Source: Notospermus geniculatus
Taxonomy: Eukaryota > Nemertea > Pilidiophora > Heteronemertea > Lineidae
NCBI GenBank assembly: GCA_002633025.1
Contig: NMRB01000001.1
Coordinates: forward strand, 824,210-888,209
DNA: 64,000 nt
Reading direction: 5' to 3'
Both the position numbers and the translations under genes were made by a program. Within the stretch, counting starts at the first letter, position 1, and the number at the start of each line of letters is the position of its first letter. The notes beneath the pieces are model-generated. The model made no database searches and had not been told where the DNA came from. It was given only the letters and a program-made list of their open reading frames with translations. Shown here piece by piece: positions 35,936-47,458 of the stretch.

Positions 35936-37064
35936 GCATGCACGTCACTAAATGGCCCTGTCTTCGACGCATTTAAAATATTTTACAAATTAAAGAACGG
36001 CTTGCGCAGCGGCGTGCAGGGTACGCGTGCACATGGCGCATCTTATTTTTCTTATAACCACGTCACAAATTTAACACAAAAAATCCCGAACAGTCCGTAG
36101 CAACATAAAGGAATCAAACATAAAGGTTCAACCTACAAATTTAGCATTTTATAAATGTGAACAGTACCCCTTTAAGCCTCAAAATATTTGCATTTTGACT
36201 CTTCCGTATGATAGGCAAGATCCATCTGCGTGTTTACTGCAAATTTTGTCGAATTCTAACAAGTTGATCTTATGATACAAAAGGACGGAATTAGTGAGAA
36301 CCCCACGAACGACGTGAGCGCAGGGTCACCTGTGTACATTTGAATAGGCCAACGTACATGTGCACATGGAACAGTAATTGCGCTGAAAATAGCTCTGTTA
36401 TCCTCAGAAATGGAATTCAAGGCATCAAGTTGACAGATTCATGTACATGTACCCCACTACTAACCATAAAAAAGTTGAAGCTCGTGCCTATTACGTAAAG
36501 CCAAAATTCTGGCAGTGAGAGACATCTGGTGGCAACACATGAAGTGTATCCCTCAGTTACCTCATCATTCGCAGTTAAACCTTTATGTTTTATTCCTTTA
36601 TGGTAGCAAGCATTATTATAATTCCACTATGAATATATCCATCCTTGAATTTGTCCTGTTGAACGATGTTCGTACATGTATGTCCATCCTCCAAATATGC
36701 AGACAGACAAATTTCATCATCATACTGCAATGGGAGGAACAGATAAACAGTCTGTAGATGTACTAGAAGACGGCTTATATAAGAGACCATTTGTTAGTTG
36801 ACACACGACATAATAATACACGTATACAATGACAAAGGTACAAGTATCATGTAACTTAAATCGGACAAAGAAAAACAACAAATCGGGGTCCATAATACAT
36901 GTACATAGTGTGTCAAAAATTGAACAGCTGTCACAATAATCTCATTAATCTATGTCATATTTAATCGGAAGTTTATTACCGTAGGATAGACCTGGTGAGG
37001 ATACAATCAATTTGGTTGGGAGACGTTGAATCCTTTCAATGGCATGAATATCACGTATTAACCT
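35936..37064. other. Unique-looking intergenic DNA
   Basis: No gene recognised. ACATGTACATGT runs occur near 36354 and 36443. Confidence 0.5.
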
Positions 37065-37202
37065 GGGACCTTTCACGAAGCCCGCGCAACTCTACGCAGT
37101 GCGTAAACTATTGTTCATTTGCGGGAAATCTATTGTTCGCTATCAGCCTGACAAAGGATTTGCGTACCTTTAAAGTTACGGGGGCTTTGTGAATAAGGTC
37201 CC
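37065..37202. mobile_element. Diverged hairpin MITE, GGGACC..TTCACGAAGCC
   Basis: Left GGGACCTTTCACGAAGCCC and right GGGGGCTTTGTGAATAAGGT with CCC. The loop region has CTATTGTTC as in 22271-22391. It abuts the truncated receptor exon at 37241. Confidence 0.65.
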
Positions 37203-37240
37203 TGACCATATACTCAAGGATTGGTCTCACGAGAGCTTTT

Positions 37241-37471
37241 CACAGCCAGTGCACTAATGTATACACATGTACTGATGTTTCTGTTGCTCTTCTTTGTTGT
37301 TATCAGCAATGAAGTTGTGTTTCCAATGAATCCTAAAGGAACATAAACTACTGGTGGCCACTTGAAGAGGCCGTCCATGACGATATGAAGAAGATGGTAG
37401 GCAGGAACTGTTGAGTTGTTCGTGACCGTCGTGATGGTAACAGAAGATTGGTCTTCCTGACTTCCAAGCAT
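37241..37471 (-). pseudogene. Orphan, truncated GPCR first exon (copy X)
   Basis: Opens MLGSQEDQSSVTITTV and continues through TM1 (GFIGNTTSLLITT) into TM2, then homology to the other first exons stops after SALAV at 37241; a hairpin MITE lies just beyond. The rest of TM2, TM3 and the donor are missing, and no second exon lies downstream. An 810-bp element is inserted three bases upstream of its ATG. It is almost certainly non-functional. Confidence 0.85.
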
Positions 37472-37474
37472 AAT

Positions 37475-38284
37475 TAGCGTGTTCGATTACTAGCGCCACG
37501 CTTCCCCGAGTAAGCGCCACAGCGTTCTTGTTAGCTCTGACGTCACAAATCGCGCTTACTCGCGCTTGGCCCAAGTGAGCGACCCTCCGAGCCGGTTACT
37601 TCCGTCGGGAAAAGATGGCGGCGAAGCTGATTGAATGAAGAAAGAGGAAATGCTTTGGCGCCATGACAGTTTACTCGAGCCAGAGGCGAGACCGTTCGTT
37701 TACTTGGCCCTTCATAAACGCCATGAAACTTTACACTAACCAGGAGCGACATCATTCGTCTACTCGGCCTCACTGCACATGCTCAACAATGCGCGATATC
37801 CGCGCTTCCCCCATACTCCACGACAGCGTCTTTTTTGAATTTTTTTGATAATTGACGAAATTTTAACGCTGCCATCGACGCTAGATCGCCATCTTGAAAA
37901 TCTTGACGTCATCGTCGGTGGGCCGCCATCTTTTTGGTCTTTCAAGTGACGCGAACTTCTTTTTCAAAATGTTATTATTTGCAGAAAACAATATTTATCT
38001 TGTCGATAATGAAACAGAATAACTTTATTTACTCTACCGATGTTTGTGTCGACTTTATACCTTTGTACGCCTATCTACAACAGATCTATATTGTAAGCGT
38101 AGAAAACGACGTGATGGGTAACAGCTTTACAAACAGAAGAATTTCTACTGTTCGCTCCGCGCGCGCACTACTTTTCAAGATGGAACCCTAGCGTCGATAC
38201 TAGTGGTGATATCCTTGCCCAGATATCGCCACCTAGCGTCAATTTGAGCTTCACCAAGCGCGGTGCAAGTAATCGAACACGCTA
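37475..38284. mobile_element. 810-bp inverted-repeat element inserted at the start codon of copy X
   Basis: Ends TAGCGTGTTCGATTACTAGC and, on the right, GCAAGTAATCGAACACGCTA. It is flanked by AAT at 37472-37474 and 38285-38287. Copy C, which has no element here, reads CATAATGAGGATGACACCAG across the same site, so the empty site is known. No transposase recognised. Confidence 0.8.
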
Positions 38285-38326
38285 AATGTGGATGATACCA
38301 GTGCATCTAACTCCAAACCTACCCCC

Positions 38327-38588
38327 GTCACACTTAGGTCGAATCAGCAGATATCAAGCAGAACCAGCCGGAATGAGAAAATTTGCAAAATTCGAGCCGG
38401 ATTCGGGAGAGCTTCGAAGGATATTTGGAATGCAGCACCTCGAACATGTCATGACAGACCACAGGAATGGGCCGGAACATTAGGAATGCAGTCAGAGTTT
38501 TTAGAATGCACTTCGAATGTCCAGGAATGAACTACGAATTGTCATTCCAACGGCATTCCTACTCATTCTGCCTCAGTGTGACGGGGCT
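38327..38588. mobile_element. MITE with CCCCGTCACACTTAGG ends
   Basis: Left CCCCGTCACACTTAGGTCGA and right CATTCTGCCTCAGTGTGACG with GGG. Arms diverge after about 15 bp. It lies in the flank of copy X. Confidence 0.65.
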
Positions 38589-39231
38589 ATTAACAATGGT
38601 TATCTGTCAGGGACTCGATTCCAGTCTGCACGTATCAGAGATCGCCAACTTAACTTTGATCCAAACCGGTTTCTGTCATCCTCTAAGTGGACATGATACT
38701 CCTGTCGTTTTTTTTTACTTGATAAATTCACTATGAAATCAAAGGTGTAAAATCGTAATAAAGCACGGTAGAAAATTGACACTTACATAACATTCGTAGT
38801 CTATGCACTTGGCTTTTGATCACCAAAACACACTGCTGAACGATGACGAAAATAAAGGGCCCAAAATCCAGCAGAATAAACATGCACAATGGATTCACCA
38901 ATTCTTGGCGAAAAATCTAGCAGAATGAACAGTGGATTCACCAATTTTTGGCGAAAATTGGTGGTGTACCTCTGCCATTTCTGCATTGACCTGCGGCCCA
39001 ATATGAATGGACCCAATACTGGTGATCCGTTATGTATTTTTCAGCAGCAAGACGCTGAAGTTTTTTACGTACATCAGTGTGAAGCTGAGCGTACACTGTC
39101 TATTTGTAAAAGGTTGTAACGTAAATGCTATTTTGGTAAATTATAATAGGTAAAAAAGGACAGTTGGGGCTAATCATCAGTAAAATCTACCTTTATCTTT
39201 CCCCTTACCTTGAACAATGTTGGAACCGTTG

Positions 39232-39651
39232 TGGAATTCCATTCGGAACGACCTGAGGCGAACTGCTATCTGTCACTGGGCGGCGCATTTCACCTCGGAC
39301 ACAAGTCCAAGGCAGCCATGTTGTTTATCATCAAACCCACGTGACCGCCGTGGGACTATTTTCGCCGAATTTTGGCCCGTTCAACCGTACTTGCTCGATA
39401 AGTTGAGGCATATTATATATAAACTTACCGGTATCTCACCCAATCTGCCAATTATTGATCAATAACGCAACGTTTTTATGCGACCTATTTAGTTCATGCG
39501 CAGGTGTGGTGAGGCGACCGCATCTGAATTCTCACAAACGGGCAGCGATCGTTGCGCGTTCAAGATGGCTGCCTTGGACTTGTGTCCGAGGGGAAATGCG
39601 AGTATCTACGGAAATTGCCGAGCAGTTGCCTTCGGAAGTTCCGAATGGTGA
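39232..39651. mobile_element. Fold-back element, about 420 bp
   Basis: The left arm holds ACCTCGGACACAAGTCCAAG and GCAGCCAT; the right arm holds the complement ATGGCTGCCTTGGACTTGTG and TCCGAGGGG. Outer parts (ATTCGGAAC / GTTCCGAAT) are also inverted. It lies just downstream of GPCR exon B. Confidence 0.7.
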
Positions 39652-39699
39652 AGTTCAAGAAAGAGGAGTCAAGTGATTAGATACAAAATTTCATAGAGT

Positions 39700-40420
39700 T
39701 TACTTTTCTCCAAACCTCTTATTTTTACCAAAAAAACTCACGTAAGCTTCTCTGGCATCTTTACGGTATTTTTTACCACCGCCCAGGAAATAAAGGTAAA
39801 AATTCACGGAGAAGTTGAGATTCCATAGTTCTGTTACCACTACCCACTCTATGTTGTACCTCATTTGCCAATAAGGGTCAGTCATGTCGTACTTCTCCAC
39901 GAACTGAGGTAAGGTGAGAATGAGGTCATACAACCTCATTGGTATAGAAAGTATGACGTAAGCTGCTGCAACCAAGATGAGCATTCGGGTAAGGTGCCTC
40001 TCCTCGGAGGTGCTGGCACTATTATCCGCCGCCATCTTCTGTCTAGTTCTTGCCGCTTTCCTGACACTTCCAATTATGATAACATTACAAGTAACGATGG
40101 TGGAAAAGGGTATGATTGTGCCGATACACAACATGAATGCTCCAACTAGTTGCTCCACCCACAGAGGGTCGGGATGATTCAAATAAACTACTTCTAATCC
40201 TGTATTTTCATCTTTATTTAACGAATATGTGAAAAATATGTTGACGTTAAGAATGGCAGGAATAAAGAAGGTTATCGTTACTGCTTTTTTTGCCCTTGAA
40301 GCTGTACATATGGTTTTCGCCTTCAGTGGAGATGATATTGCTATTGCTCTGTCGACGCTCATGTAAGCAAGATAAAGTCCTGAAGCCGCTGCGCTGGTGA
40401 AGGACCAGTACCAGAAGACG
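39700..40420 (-). CDS. Class A GPCR, copy B: intact last exon, first exon not in sequence
   Basis: Acceptor CTTTTTAG at 40421, then an open 240-residue exon from TM3 to the C-terminus: VFWYWSFTSAAASG, SVDRAIAISSP, NFSVNFYLYFL, ending KNKRFGEK. It is the same phase as copy A. Its own first exon should lie near 40.6-40.85 kb, where a 174-N gap sits between intron-like sequence and the conserved upstream flank; the gap probably hides it. It could also be spliced from the first exon of copy C, which is phase-compatible (total 356 aa). Confidence 0.75.
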
Positions 40421-40664
40421 CTAAAAAGAAAGGTAGGGAATATAGCCCAATGAAATAGGGCTTTCTCCAAAATCGTTGGGCATCAGACACTGTCTATTAT
40501 GCTGGGAATGGCAACCCCTAAAGCATCGTTCCATTCGCCTGATATTTGGAAAGGCTTTCTGGGTGAAACGTTAACAATGCAGCAATAGGAGCAGTCAGCT
40601 GCGCGTACTGCCAAAAGATGGCAGCAAAGTTCTAGCGGACCAATACACAGGAAAATCCACGTGA

Positions 40665-40838
40665 NNNNNNNNNNNNNNNNNNNNNNNNNNNNNNNNNNNN
40701 NNNNNNNNNNNNNNNNNNNNNNNNNNNNNNNNNNNNNNNNNNNNNNNNNNNNNNNNNNNNNNNNNNNNNNNNNNNNNNNNNNNNNNNNNNNNNNNNNNNN
40801 NNNNNNNNNNNNNNNNNNNNNNNNNNNNNNNNNNNNNN
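40665..40838. other. Assembly gap (174 N)
   Basis: Run of N. ORFs read through it are meaningless. It sits where the first exon of GPCR copy B is expected; the printed length may not be real. Confidence 0.98.
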
Positions 40839-41197
40839 GCTGAGGTCGCATCATCCAACTTCGATACAAACCGGCTTAATATGTTGTCTCTAAGTGGACA
40901 TGATACTCCTGACGTATATGTTACTTGATATTTCACTATGACATCAAAGGTGTCAAATCGTAATAGAGCACGGTGCAAATGACACTTACATAACATTCGT
41001 AGTCGATGGACAAGTGGCTTTTGATCTATCAAAACACTTGCTGAATGATCACGAAAATAAAGGGTCAAAAATATAGCAGAATAAACAGTTGACTCCCCAA
41101 TTCTTGGCGAGAATTGGTGAACCTCTGTCTATTTCGGCATTGACCTGCAGCCCTGGACCTAATACTGGTGATCTGTTCTGCTTTTCACAACCGCTAA

Positions 41198-41412
41198 TAC
41201 TAGTGTCCCACTGGCGACTTTTTCAGACGACAAGGGGCGAATCGGAAGTCTGCGACATTCCCTCGAAAAGCTGCGATATTTAGCATTAATGTGTTTCGCA
41301 TTGGATCATGGAGCCAGAGAATAACTGCGAACATAGACGACAGTCTACGAAGAGCTACGAATTTTTCATTCGTCCCTTGTCGCAGGCCAAAATTCGCCAG
41401 TGGGACGCTAGT
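41198..41412. mobile_element. Second copy of the TACTAGTGTCCCACTGGCGA MITE
   Basis: Same element as 32683-32891 in reverse orientation, with matching interior words GGAGCCAGAGAATAACTGCG and GTTTCGCATTGGATCATGG. It lies in the spacer between GPCR copies C and B. Confidence 0.8.
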
Positions 41413-41641
41413 ATAAGACGATGAAGAACAATCAGTTTGAAGCTGGATAATGTCCATTTGTAAAAGATTGCAACGTAAAACGCTGTTGATAAATTACGTT
41501 AACATGGCAGTTGGGGCTAATCATAGTGAAATCTAACTTATTTTTACCCTTTACCTTGAAAAATGTTGGAACCGTTGGTGAAGAAAGAGAGCCATGGTAG
41601 TGATTACGTACAGAATTCGATAGGGATATTACTCTCCTTTT

Positions 41642-43159
41642 CTAACGTCTTACGGTATGTTTTAATCTAAAAAGCCTTATGTAAGCTTCTTTGACATCTT
41701 TACGGTATTTCTTACCACCCCCCAGAAAATAAAGATAAAAATTCACAGAGAAGTTCGTATTCCACAGTTCTGTCACCACCATCCACTCTATATTGTACCT
41801 CATTTGCCAATAAGGGTCAGTCATGTCGTACTTCTCCACGAACTGAGGTAAGGTTAGAATGACGTCATACAACCTCATTGGTATAGAAAGTATGACGTAA
41901 GCTACTGCAACCAAGATGAGCATTCGGGTAAGGTGCCTCTCCTCGGAGGTGCTGGCACTATTATCCGCCGCCATCTTCTGTCTAGTTCTTGCCGCTTTCC
42001 TGACACTTCCAATTATGATAACATTACAAGTAACGATGGTGGAAAAGGGTATGATTGTACCGATACACAACATGAATGCTCCAACTAGCTGTTCCACCCA
42101 CAGAGGGTCGGGATGATTCAAATAAACTACTTCTAGTCCTGTATTTTCATCTTTATTTAACGAATATGTGAAAAATATGTTGACGTTAAGAATGGCAGGA
42201 ATAAAGAAGGTTATCGTGACTGCTTTCTTCGCCCTTGAAACTGTACACATGGTTTTCGCCTTCAGTGGAGATGATATTGCTATTGCCCTATCCACGCTCA
42301 TGTAAGCAAGATAAAGTCCTGAAGCCGCCGCACCGGTAGGACAAGTACCAGAAGACGCTAAAGGAAAGATGGGGAAAGTAATCAAAACCGGTGTAGCATC
42401 TGTCGGTGTTTCCGTATGTCAGTGTTTCACCTTATTGTTTGGGAAATACTGGCAGATTGATCTACACGTTTCTCCGTCTGTCTCCTATTGTCAATTCGCA
42501 GCTACTTCCATCAGACAATAGTAGGGGAACACTCACAGATGGGGAACATTCAAAACCGTTCCACCGACTCCCTTCAAAATCAATGGTCATCAGACGTTGT
42601 CTATTCTGCTATGGCAGCCCTTTGTACCCATCTCCGGATTTGGCACGTAACAATGCAACAATTGCCTCAACGTTTTGCATTGCTAGGTGTGAACCCGTAG
42701 TTATTGACAACCTAACTGAAGCTATTAACCCTACCAGAGCCACAGATGTTATATGCGGAAGTCCATGCCAAACGGCAGTTTTCGTTTAGTTAGGGAAAGA
42801 GTTACTTACGCGACAAAGTTGAAACGGTCTGGAATAGCCGCACCCAAACCATGAACGATCAACGTCCGGTAGAAAACAACGGATAGAAGACACAGGTTGT
42901 CCACCACTGCCAATGCACTCATGTATACACAGGTGCTGATGTTTCTGTTGCTCTTCTTTGTTGTTATCAGCAATGAAGTCACATTTCCAATGAATCCTAA
43001 AGGAACATACACTGCCGGCGGCCACTTGAGTAGGCCTACCATGACCATCTGTAGGAGATGGTAGGCAGGACCGGTTGGGTTATTCACACTGACCGTCGTG
43101 GTGCAATTAAAACATTGCTCGATGGTAACAAAAAATTGGTGTTTCTGACTTCCAAGCAT
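41642..43159 (-). pseudogene. Class A GPCR, copy C: two exons with a 2-nt deletion
   Basis: First exon 43159-42810 is intact (MLGSQKHQFFVTIEQCFNCT through NFVA, GTAAGT donor, phase 2). Last exon 42357-41642 matches copies A and B to the stop, but near its start, at the beginning of TM3, it reads TACTTGTCCTACCGGTGC where copy A has TACTGGTCCTTCACCGGTGC. Two bases are missing (716 nt against 718 nt), shifting the frame. As given, exon 1 joined to this exon is broken. A sequencing error, a null allele or an exon skipped in favour of exon B are all possible. Confidence 0.8.
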
Positions 43160-43582
43160 AATGAGGATGACACCAGTGCGCTTTTCTAATCCAACGACGC
43201 AACTCGACTCTAACTGCACTTAACTAGTGGTAGCCTACGCAGTGCACAACCGAGTTTTGTCACTGAGATTCTAAATGCTATGGGTATAGTGTGACTTATC
43301 GTTATGTCACCCTGAGAAAAACAACGAATATCCGTCGATTCCAGCAAATTCTACCTATACCTGTCTGAGGTCGCCTACTACGTATCCAACTTCAATTCAA
43401 ACTGGTTTATATTGCCTGAAATGAACATGATACTTCTTTTGTACCACATGAACTTTATCACTTGATCGCTGTTAAAAATCAAGGTTTCAAATCACACAGC
43501 ACGGTAGAAAATACAAAGAACAGTTGCATTTCGAATTCGTAGTTTTTCGTGCTATGCGTGTTCCAAAAGACTGCCGACATTA

Positions 43583-43703
43583 CAGAGTTTTCGCAAAGCC
43601 CCCGAAACGCCAACGTGAACGTCTGTCCTTTTGTTGGGTGCTCTCTTCGTGGCATCGAACAATGGGTTTGGCGTTCGCGTTTCGGGGGCTTTGCGAAAAC
43701 TCA
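43583..43703. mobile_element. Hairpin MITE, GAGTTTTCGCAAAGCCCCCG ends
   Basis: Near-perfect hairpin: GAGTTTTCGCAAAGCCCCCG pairs with CGGGGGCTTTGCGAAAACTC. It lies in the 5' flank of GPCR copy C. Ends resemble those at 53333-53732 (GGGAGTTTTCGCAAA). Confidence 0.85.
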
Positions 43704-43959
43704 CTATACAAAAAAATTGTTAAAAGGCCCTGAACGTCATGTAGGCCTATATGATAAAAAGGGTCAAAATCTATTGTTTATTTCAGCATTGTCCTGCTGC
43801 CTGCACAATATGGACCGAGTACTCTAGATCCTTTCTGCATTCTTCAGGAGCAAAGGCGATGAAGAACAAGATTACTCTTCTATACGTAAACCAGTTTATT
43901 ATATTCATGAAGCTGGACACTGTTCATTTGCACCAATTTACCCAAGGAACTTGTCATTT

Positions 43960-45425
43960 TGGACCAAATAAAGGAGATTGCAGACAAAGATACTGCATGA
44001 TCGTTTAAGTTTAGATTCTCCTGGACATGGAGTTACGATTGACTCATCAGCTTATCTCTCCAATTCGACTAACACCATTGATATTTACATAAGTTGGTCC
44101 ATCCCATTACCTATTCACCAGTATTCTATGAATCTACGGTACACGATCTGTTCGTTGAAGATATTATTTACTCTTCATACACATTTTATTACATTCATAC
44201 AACGATAGATTATTTTTGTGCTGTCAATACGCTGTATCATCATTGCACACAGAACGATGTTCACCCATCCAACAATTATATCAACAAACATTTTATTTTA
44301 CCATGGTGACCAAATTAACGACAGGCCAACGATGCCGCCATTTGAACTGTCAATATTCATATTATTGGCTTGGCTAATGGAAGCAATTTCGAGTCATTGC
44401 ATCTGTGTACTCCATCTGCAGTCGCAAAAGTAGCCAATTTTGCAAGGAAGTGTTTGTATAAGATGCTTATAATCAAGAATATATAAGTACCAAGAATGTG
44501 CAACTCCGAATATATGTACCAAAAAGTGAGTTTAGTAAATAGCCTCTGGTGACCCTGTAACCGAATGGATCTTAATTTGTGAAGGATTGTTGTGTAGAGA
44601 AGATCATTACAAACAAAATGACACCTTCCATAGTTATATGTACTCAGAAATAACCGAGCTACAAAGCATTTTTGAATGGACCATATTTTCGACAAATTGA
44701 TTGATCTCAGAGTTGGGCACTCTTGAGCTTTTCAACAAATCCAAAATCAAAAAAAATTGAATGCTAGTAATTTGTCTGTAACTTTACATAAGAATATTGA
44801 TGATATTCTAAATCCATTTGTAGTACAATTCAGTCAACAACCGTTAAATCCAAACATTGGTTATTTAATTAGAAAGTCTATAATTACCGTACGCCCTCTA
44901 TTATCAGAAAAAGTAACTTAATGCCCACCCTTTTGCTTTATTACTAGTTATACATTCTTGGTACTTATGTACATGTATTCTTGTTGTAATAAGCTAGTTT
45001 ACTGTGCCGCTAAGAGAAGGCACTTCTATCGACTACATGCGTCTCAAATCTCGCGCAATATTGTTGACAGATGTTTGCAAGCCCAGGCCAGCTCAATCAA
45101 TTCCTAGGAGTTATTTGATTATCATTATGGTGGATCGCAGATGCCTGGAGGACTCTCTCTCTTTCGTATGTCATTTTTCAAAACGGCTTAACTGCAAAAA
45201 CTTACAATTTGTCGGCATTGCGCGAGATTACTGGGCACCTAGTCGACTGAAGTGACATCTCTTGAGCATACGTCAACTAACTTCAACCAACAGCGGGTAC
45301 ATTCTATGCGACTTCCATGATTCAATCTACATAGTACCGTATATTACACCTAGATGTCCATATCTATTGTGGATTACACTCGATTTTGGTTTTCTTGGCC
45401 ACCGACAGACATCGTTAAAGGGAGA
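43960..45425. other. AT-rich intergenic DNA, no gene recognised
   Basis: Short ORFs only, low in G+C, without recognisable domains. Confidence 0.5.
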
Positions 45426-45966
45426 CATCCGAAAGATATTGCCAGGCGGGCACTAGTTGTTTTTGTTTTGATTAGCGCACAGCGCCGTCTGTTAATCAGC
45501 GGTCACACTACGCCATGGCACAGGCCCCTGGAGAGCTATCAGTGAGTTTAGAATACGTACCTAACCAAAATACAGAATAGCACAAAATTGACACACAAAA
45601 TGATAATAAGCAAGAAGTCAATCTCCAGAATTCACGAATTTTCGACCCCAACCGGGGTCTTTTTCAAGTGGAACTTTACAATCTGAAACTCTAGAAAAGA
45701 CTCTAACCAAAAGTACCCAAAAGTACCTAACCAAACGTATCTAAAAAACACAACACGTATCTACATTGTAAAAACACACCAATTCGTGAGCTCGGGGTGT
45801 GGTTTTTACAAACTAGTGTTTTTTGGTTTGATTACGTGTTCTAAACTCAATGATAGCTCTCCAGGGGCCTATGCCATAGCGTAGTGTCACCGCTGATTAA
45901 CAGACGGCGATGTGCGCTAATCAAAACAATAACAACTAGTGCCCGCCTGGCAATATCTTTCGGATG
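45426..45966. mobile_element. Fold-back element with about 135-bp arms enclosing repeat copy 5
   Basis: Arms 45426-45562 and 45831-45966 are inverted copies differing at few positions (CATCCGAAAGATATTGCCAG, TGTTAATCAGCGGT, GCCCCTGGAGAGCTATCA). Between them lie copy 5 of the GACCCCAACCGGGGTC repeat (45590-45685) and a small hairpin at about 45769-45810. Confidence 0.75.
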
Positions 45967-47043
45967 TCTGTCCGTGGCCAGATGAAGCAAGCTTACGAAA
46001 TACAGATAACATTAATGGACAGTCACGTCTTACAATGTACAAACAGGCGATTTAACATCTTACCAGCACGGTGATACTAATATCATAATATACTGCGGTT
46101 ATCTAACATTTTTGGGGGAAATAACAAGAACAAACTATCGTACTATGAGTCTACATGTAGCGAAGGAAATTCTTCTGAGTTCCCTTTGTAAAAAAAGTAA
46201 GACAATCAGCAACCCGTAGGGACTAACGATCAATGAAAATCACATTGATTTGACGTGGAAGCAGTTTCCTTGGCCATGAGCAGACATCGGTAACTCATCA
46301 TGGGACATCTGTTTGCTGCCAAATGAAGCAAGTACGGAAATATCTGAGTGATCATTTTGATGCACACACCAGTACTCAGTATACCATTCATAAATTCCGT
46401 CCTCACCTCACGCCCACATTCATTCTTGCGGAGTACGCATTTTGATTCCATTTCAACCCGAAAATTCATGCACCGAAATCTGATTATGAAGCATCACAAA
46501 AAACTGGTCTTTTTTTCGAATAAAAGACAAGGAAGTTTGTGAAATACCCCGAAGTAACAAAGAAGTGAAATTTTGACCAGCCATATAGAAAAATAAACTA
46601 ATAGATAATCAACAAGTCTCTATGAAATGACATAGACCCCATAGCCAGTATCTCCGCAGTCGATATCACATTTCTTTCCTTCATCATTCACCCATTTCTT
46701 GCACACATGCATCATCGTTTCACTCACACCTCCTAAATTTTTCCCCACAAACTTTTCTTTTGAACATTATCCGATATTACAACACTAACTGAATCTATAT
46801 CGTCGTGGAATGACACTAGCACCGTCATCATTGATAGCTGCAGTTGTTTTTTTCTCATCTCGGAAAGAATCTGGGAGATTGTTATTGCGCAGGACTAATT
46901 AGAATGTTTAATGATTCTTTTCATTATCTGCCATGCAGCAGCTGCAGTACCAAACAAGCATCGATAACTGTTCTAATCATCTGAGTGTCGCTCTTCCCGT
47001 AGTTTCTGGCTAAGGCTTGTATGCTCCATCTTTTATTTTGAGC

Positions 47044-47217
47044 GCACAGGTGTGACAGGAATCAACGTCCTAGGAATGCAAGTCCGCCAAGCAATAGCCC
47101 CCTATTGTAAGGTAATTCGAATGGTCATGGTCTCTATAGCCATATATTACTAATTCCTCGCTGAACAATAAGACCGGACTTTGATTCCAGGGGGCTTTGA
47201 TCCCTGTCACACCTGCA
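47044..47217. mobile_element. Fold-back MITE, CACAGGTGTGACAGGAATCAA ends
   Basis: Left GCACAGGTGTGACAGGAATC and right GATCCCTGTCACACCTGCAC are inverted with one or two mismatches. The interior has no ORF. Confidence 0.65.
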
Positions 47218-47458
47218 CTTTATCATTTCCGAGATACTAAATTTAGAGCTAATGCAAACGAAACCTTTAAAATCCATTTAAAACTTTTAAACCATCGTAG
47301 TCGTGGTGTAGAAGAGCATTTCTCGGGAGCTAGTTCGATCACAAAAGTGGCATTACCTATAACGCTATTAGAGCGTGGTGTTCGAATTTCTGTGGCAGAG
47401 CCAGTTATGACACGAATTACAGAGAATCACATTATCAGCTCAGGCCAGAAATCCTTAC

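Noticed and set aside
40595-41068. ORFs of 60-157 codons across 40665-40838
   Set aside because: Most of each ORF is the N gap, so the reading frames have no meaning.
31817-42385. Plus-strand ORFs of 66-89 codons repeated in each GPCR copy
   Set aside because: They are antisense shadows of the receptor exon encoding TM5 to TM6 and repeat only because that exon repeats.
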